Assembly (NCBI GenBank): GCA_910591455.2
Contig: OU342814.1
Coordinates: forward strand, 19,704,768-19,768,767
Source: Pholis gunnellus
Lineage: Eukaryota > Chordata > Actinopteri > Perciformes > Pholidae
Reading direction: 5' to 3'
Length of the DNA stretch: 64,000 nucleotides
The translations under genes and the position numbers were made by a program. The notes beneath the pieces were generated by a model that saw nothing but the letters and a program-made list of their open reading frames with translations, did not search any database and was not told the origin of the DNA. This document shows positions 61,701 to 64,000 of this stretch, one piece after another (position 1 is the first letter of the stretch; each line of letters opens with the position of its first letter).

Positions 61701-62265
61701 GCTGCACACATGCAGGTGTACACACACACACACAGGCTCTTTTATGCGTGAAGTGGTGTCAGTTTCAGGTGTTCAGAGATGTGAGCGGTCCAGATGCGTG
61801 TCTCCGCTCAGAACAGACTGCTGCTGTTTCTCTCAGTCAGAGCTGGAACGCTTCAGCGGCGCTTCACGATCCTGCAAGTGTATTCTACTCAACGACCTGC
61901 TCTTCTTTTATCGCTCGCTACAAGTGATGAACTGAAAATACATTATTAAATAGAAATGAACAATACAAAATACAATTTTGCTCTGTCAGTTTGGTTGCTC
62001 TTTCCATCCGTCCTTCAAGGCTGTCGCCCGTCTTGCATCTTGCAGCTCATCTCGTCAACTTTTTCCTACCTTGCCTCCATCTTTCCTCCTCTCCTTCCCT
62101 TGTCAGTCCATTCGTCCAGGCTTTATTGATTTATTAACCAGCAGCAATGTGCTAAACTTAATTCTATTTTTTTCAGGAATGTTCACCTACATGAAGGACT
62201 CGCGCTGCCATTGGTTCAGCAGTTGGAAGTGTGACAACTATTCTGAGTTCCAGTTGGTCGGGACT
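42297..62265 (+). CDS. hectd2: hectd2, HECT domain E3 ubiquitin ligase 2 (exons 1-14, 3' end beyond window)
   Basis: Joined exons: 42297-42380, 46317-46458, 52068-52206, 52316-52418, 52665-52754, 53604-53668, 53906-53951, 55453-55562, 57060-57208, 57335-57458, 58213-58309, 58579-58686, 60038-60170, 62177-62265. That is 1479 bases, 493 residues, with all phases consistent. Diagnostic blocks: RERLPPIY (15-22), PPICSDVRQKQR, DFYLTTFDSF-type EFYLTTFDSFIEINAAF (exon 4), SFNTIDDSGVNAKFVNAVYD, KGIINSLLREWKG, STYVIYAHLLRQI, LAKSSWWIPSATKV, DMNLLFLNIKVRR. The HECT N-lobe starts near residue 420 (LTRKRCDLKKKLRVTFVGEA, then GLDMGGLTKEW). Human HECTD2 is about 776 residues, so roughly 280 residues, including the catalytic Cys, lie to the right. 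HECT ligases accept ubiquitin from an E2 as a thioester and pass it to substrate; human HECTD2 has been reported to target PIAS1. pcgf5 is the upstream neighbour. Confidence 0.93.
44900..44961 (+). repeat. (GT)n microsatellite
   Basis: About 30 GT units with one 'tat' interruption, in hectd2 intron 1. Confidence 0.93.
45099..45162 (+). repeat. (GT)n microsatellite
   Basis: About 32 GT units with two 'gcg' interruptions. Confidence 0.93.
45186..45640 (+). repeat. Polypyrimidine (CT-rich) tract
   Basis: About 450 bases dominated by C and T (ctcctcc, cttcct, tttccc words) without a regular unit. The plus-strand open frames across it (up to 174 codons) are composition artefacts. Confidence 0.8.
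46317..46458 (+). CDS. hectd2: hectd2 exon 2
   Basis: It encodes GFGRGAKQPFPSLGTFIS and on through TLSQRRDAGGRSFSGG to WLRH, residues 29-75. The GAK...TFIS block aligns with the human GRGAKGQ...SSFISAV-like segment; the following Gly/Ser/Thr-rich part is diverged. Acceptor 'ttcctgcggcag', donor GTGAGC at 46459, phase 1. Confidence 0.85.
46988..47119. repeat. Inverted-repeat element, MITE-like or hairpin
   Basis: The left arm 46988-47013 (TGGTTTCATTTGGATCTAATGGACAG in two parts: TGGTTTCATTTGG, ATCTAATGGACAG) pairs with 47094-47119 with two mismatches and an 80-base loop. The arms are terminal-like and the element is short, as in MITEs, but no clear target-site duplication was seen. Confidence 0.55.
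48367..48387 (+). repeat. Poly-G run (G21)
   Basis: Twenty-one consecutive G residues. Such runs are prone to length error in assemblies and to G-quadruplex formation. Confidence 0.9.
50530..50640 (+). repeat. Family A repeat fragment
   Basis: 'ctggatagattcacatgaaa' and 'taatgacccccatgatct', then 'tctctagcgccaccctcag', match the 5' part of the repeat at 2950-3342 in the same orientation. A smaller related piece ('catggtcaccagaggatgaa') is at about 50139-50158. Confidence 0.55.
52068..52206 (+). CDS. hectd2: hectd2 exon 3
   Basis: It encodes RDLPPICSDVRQKQRLSIDT and on through LPPEVKAPFPSDPIIPL to TTKEFQ. The acceptor is 'ttttttttctcacgcag', donor GTGAGT at 52207, phase 2. It matches the family PPICLDVRQKQR and KDFQ blocks. 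Confidence 0.9.
52316..52418 (+). CDS. hectd2: hectd2 exon 4
   Basis: It encodes EDMERAVQSGDWREVREFYL, then TTFDSFIEINAAFK. Acceptor 'gtttgtgttaccag', donor GTAGAA at 52419 followed after five bases by a (CA)n tract. Confidence 0.92.
52424..52483 (+). repeat. (CA)n microsatellite at the exon 4 donor
   Basis: About 28 CA units starting 6 bases into hectd2 intron 4. Confidence 0.95.
52665..52754 (+). CDS. hectd2: hectd2 exon 5
   Basis: It encodes REANGSFNTIDDSGVNAKF, then VNAVYDALLST. Acceptor 'ccgtcctttcccag', donor GTAAGC at 52755; 90 bases, phase 0. Confidence 0.93.
52755..53603 (+). other. hectd2: hectd2 intron 5
   Basis: About 850 bases of AT-rich intron. No internal exon or recognised repeat apart from a short (TA)n at about 53003-53012. 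Confidence 0.7.
53604..53668 (+). CDS. hectd2: hectd2 exon 6
   Basis: It encodes PQDIQKSVLKGIINSLLREW, then K and part of G. Acceptor 'tgtgttcag', donor GTGAGG at 53669, phase 2. Confidence 0.93.
53906..53951 (+). CDS. hectd2: hectd2 exon 7
   Basis: A 46-base exon encoding (G)PRTKDDLRAYLILVQ. Acceptor 'tctgttttcag', donor GTGAGA at 53952. Confidence 0.92.
54659..54732 (+). repeat. (CA)37 microsatellite
   Basis: Seventy-four bases of uninterrupted CA in hectd2 intron 7. Confidence 0.95.
55405..55450 (+). repeat. (GT)23 microsatellite abutting the exon 8 acceptor
   Basis: The last GT unit is directly followed by the splice acceptor AG at 55451-55452, so this repeat replaces the polypyrimidine tract. 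Confidence 0.95.
55453..55562 (+). CDS. hectd2: hectd2 exon 8
   Basis: It encodes NPQYSSTSTYVIYAHLLRQI, then AALSEADHHFLVHWLK and two bases of the next Lys. Donor GTAAGT at 55563 is optimal and followed by a short GT tract. The acceptor context is pure (GT)n. Confidence 0.93.
55563..57059 (+). other. hectd2: hectd2 intron 8
   Basis: 1.5 kb with a G14 run (56123-56136) and a (GT)n tract of about 88 bases against the acceptor. The long frame 55999-56529 within it has no domain. No internal exon recognised. Confidence 0.7.
56969..57056 (+). repeat. (GT)n microsatellite at the exon 9 acceptor
   Basis: About 44 GT units with two single-unit interruptions, ending 3 bases before exon 9 ('gtgtgtcag'). 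Confidence 0.95.
57060..57208 (+). CDS. hectd2: hectd2 exon 9
   Basis: It encodes (K)LSARRFRQPVERLLQFIS and on through TRLFPAEPDELPPLAK to SSWWIPSATKVLGLF. 149 bases, phase 2 to phase 1, so skipping would shift the frame. (GT)n upstream and (CA)n downstream enclose it. Donor GTGAGT at 57209. Confidence 0.92.
57219..57284 (+). repeat. (CA)n microsatellite at the exon 9 donor
   Basis: Interrupted CA tract starting 11 bases into the 126-base intron 9 and filling about half of it. Confidence 0.93.
57335..57458 (+). CDS. hectd2: hectd2 exon 10
   Basis: It encodes (N)AANSVSSTPIMPFTDFYN, then ITLEHIDFMEEYRTWQNYG and NSN. Acceptor 'attcctgtcctcag', donor GTCAGA at 57459, phase 2. Confidence 0.92.
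57459..58212 (+). other. hectd2: hectd2 intron 10
   Basis: About 750 bases with no recognised exon or repeat. Confidence 0.7.
58213..58309 (+). CDS. hectd2: hectd2 exon 11
   Basis: It encodes (R)FSFCQFPFILSTVVKKAI, then IQKDSEQQMISQAR. Acceptor 'cgttctttctcag', donor GTGAGA at 58310 followed by an interrupted CA tract. Confidence 0.92.
58579..58686 (+). CDS. hectd2: hectd2 exon 12
   Basis: It encodes QSLVSKVSRRQRVDMNLLFL, then NIKVRRAQLLSDSLDE. Acceptor 'gtgtgtgtttcacag', donor GTCAGT at 58687, then (CA)n. Confidence 0.93.
58693..58748 (+). repeat. (AC)28 microsatellite at the exon 12 donor
   Basis: Pure AC repeat starting 7 bases into hectd2 intron 12. Confidence 0.95.
58749..60037 (+). 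other. hectd2: Remainder of hectd2 intron 12
   Basis: AT-rich intron with several 'taattag/attaatt' words near 59150-59200. No exon or recognised mobile element. Confidence 0.65.
60038..60170 (+). CDS. hectd2: hectd2 exon 13 (HECT N-lobe start)
   Basis: It encodes LTRKRCDLKKKLRVTFVGEA, then GLDMGGLTKEWFLLLVRQ and IFHTDY. The 'GxxxGGLxKEWF' block is the hallmark beginning of HECT domains. Acceptor 'cttcgtctatag', donor GTACAC at 60171, phase 1. Confidence 0.94.
61442..61477 (+). repeat. Poly-C (C17) plus (TC)n
   Basis: Seventeen C residues followed by about nine TC units. Confidence 0.9.
61661..61697 (+). repeat. (CA)n microsatellite
   Basis: About 18 CA units in hectd2 intron 13. Confidence 0.93.
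62177..62265 (+). CDS. hectd2: hectd2 exon 14 (last exon in window)
   Basis: It encodes (G)MFTYMKDSRCHWFSSWKCD, then NYSEFQLVGT, HECT N-lobe. Acceptor 'ctatttttttcag'. The proposed donor is ACT|GTATCC at 62266, in phase 0 and weak; the next codons in other fish/human proteins should read (V/I)LMGLAVYN. That exon was not found before 64000. Confidence 0.82.
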
Positions 62266-63481
62266 GTATCCTTAAAGAAACAAAGCGCAATAGATTAAGC
62301 ACATACTGTCTTTATGGAGACTCTGGGTTGTATATTCTTAGTAAAATAAAGTATGAGAGTTTGTTTTTTAGTCATGGTTGTATGTTTAGGTTTTAAAATT
62401 AGTTTGTTTGTACATTTGTGACTTTTTTCCCATCAAGAGTAGCTTAGCCTCTGCACAGACAGACCACATTAGCATTTTAATGTTCCTCAATTATATTCAT
62501 AGTTCTCCAGTGGTTTCATAGCTTCTGGGTGTAGCTTTTATGTCTCCCAGACAAAACTGCAGTGTTTTGGGGTTGTTCAGACACACACACACACACACCT
62601 ACATACATACTCTCCTCTTATACTCCCTCCCCAACTCTCACAAACTGTACTACATAAACTCCTCTGTTTCAAACCACAGAGGAGAAAGAGATACTTTAAT
62701 ATGTGTTTTCAGGCTGTAAACCTGCACACTGAACAGATATATCGCAAACTATATACAACTTTTTTTCTGCAGAAAATATGAAATAAAACAGACAGGGTTT
62801 GAAACTGAAACATTTCTCCACAACTGCACCTGATACCTGCCAGGCTTTAAAGGATTTTAAAGCAGGAATCTAAACTTTAGTCCAGCTTTAATCCAACTAA
62901 TTTCTTTTGCCAATTACATTTCCTTATTATGTTAGTAAAAAACATAATGTGGCGGCATACTTTTTCCTTCAACAGTATCTCCTGTTTGATAATAATATGC
63001 ACGTGTAATTTCTTAGAGACAGGGTTGTGTCCAGCTTTAGCACATAATACCTCAGACAGCTGCACATTTTTTCCTCCACTTGCAGCTTGTTTTAAGAGGA
63101 AATGAGCCTATTTTACCCGACACTTACAATAACTACTCCATTTGTACCTGCATTCATTAGAAACGTACAGTACTTAGTAATTACTAATGGTTGTCGGGTG
63201 GACAGAAATCGAAGGATACGTTTCTTTCAAACATTCACATGACTTTCTCTTGTGCAGTTTCAAATACTGCAGGATCTGTTCCTGCTTTTGTATAGTGTAC
63301 TTTCAGGACTTTGTCCATGTGTGTGTGTGTGTGTGTGTCTGTGAGAGTGTCTATCTTTACAGTACAGTATGTGTGTGTATGTGTATAGAGAACGATCCAG
63401 CACTTCAGCCTTAGTTACTGGCCAGCTGGGAACTGTCAAAAGGTTATATAACCTAATAGCTGCCTGTTCCTCGCCAGGTTC

Positions 63482-63549
<68 letters not shown>

Positions 63550-64000
63550 TCCTGGGTGTTCCATGCGTTTTCCACATGTGTGCGCAGGCAAAGAGCTAAT
63601 TTATCAATCTCCATAGTTCCTGTTTAGTCGTCATGGTAGTGTTGCGTCACTATGAAGATGAAAAGGGAAGTGGTGGAGAGAAAATGTGTAATAGAGAGAG
63701 AAAGCAGAAAGAAAGATGGAAAGACTTTAAACAAAAGTAAACATAAGAGAACAAACATTGATGGGAAAGCAGAGAAGAAGAGAGACAAAGTGGGACATGA
63801 AATGAAGTGAGAGAGACAGTACAGAAATGAGACTGAGGCATTGCAGCTGCCCGGTTTCCCTGCTCTTGGTGCAACGTGTGCATTATTTCTATGCTGCAAT
63901 ACTACATTACATTACACAGGTTTGCTGTGTGGTACTTTGACTGATCACCTTCATTTGGGAATATGCAATATGTAGGCGCAATGGCATCTTAAATAATGGA
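62266..64000 (+). other. hectd2: hectd2 intron 14, to window end
   Basis: No further HECT exon was recognised. Contains (CA)n at 62580-62598, GT tracts at 63320-63338 and 63484-63546, and a purine-rich stretch at 63640-63830. Confidence 0.6.
63484..63546 (+). repeat. (GT)31 microsatellite
   Basis: About 62 bases of pure GT in the last intron of the window. Confidence 0.95.

Larger units (their letters stand above)
60171..62176 (+). other. hectd2: hectd2 intron 13
   Basis: 2 kb with a C17 run followed by (TC)n (61442-61477), a (CA)n at 61661-61697 and no recognised exon. Frames 61249-61638 (minus) and 61412-61927 (plus) cross these simple repeats and lack domains. Confidence 0.65.

Noticed and set aside
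61412..61927. 171-codon open frame in hectd2 intron 13
   Set aside because: It crosses poly-C, (TC)n and (CA)n tracts, has no domain, and is not in phase with the flanking exons by any plausible splice sites.
1..64000. A novel multi-gene system
   Set aside because: Only two ordinary conserved vertebrate genes are present. No gene cluster, defence locus, virus-derived genes or complete transposase frame was visible.

Overview
The window is vertebrate nuclear DNA, almost certainly from a ray-finned (teleost) fish. Genes are split into short exons with GT-AG introns. Long (GT)n/(CA)n, (TC)n and (TA)n microsatellites are dense, and the interspersed repeats resemble families common in percomorph fish. 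The species cannot be named from sequence alone. No prokaryotic features, CRISPR arrays or intact tRNA/rRNA genes were seen.

Two protein-coding genes lie head-to-tail on the plus strand. The first is pcgf5, complete in its coding sequence: 8 coding exons between 12505 and 23604, 248 codons plus stop, with a probable non-coding first exon and CpG-rich promoter near 8.2-9.3 kb. It encodes a Polycomb RING-finger subunit of variant PRC1. The second is hectd2: a CpG-rich promoter near 41.8-42.3 kb and 14 coding exons from 42297 to 62265. It encodes the first 493 residues of a HECT-type E3 ubiquitin ligase and runs off the right edge before the catalytic cysteine. Every exon junction was checked for phase, and both chains stay open throughout. 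The same two genes are neighbours in the same orientation in human (10q23), so this is conserved vertebrate synteny. Both proteins work in ubiquitin transfer: PCGF5 as a cofactor of RING1-type H2A ubiquitylation, HECTD2 as a thioester-forming ligase. Nothing in the sequence says they act together.

Layout: 1-8.2 kb is upstream DNA with old interspersed repeats and large microsatellites; 8.2-23.6 kb is pcgf5; 23.6-41.8 kb is a gene-poor spacer (pcgf5 3' UTR plus intergenic DNA, including a tandem ~230 bp repeat); 41.8-64 kb is hectd2.

The most interesting signal is the placement of dinucleotide repeats at exon edges. Several exons of both genes have (GT)n ending within a few bases of the 3' splice site, or (CA)n/(GT)n starting within a few bases of the 5' splice site. 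In hectd2 exons 8 and 9 the (GT)n stands where the polypyrimidine tract should be, and exon 9 is enclosed by complementary (GT)n and (CA)n. No undescribed multi-gene system was found. Most long open frames in the window are read-throughs of simple repeats or shadows of exons.
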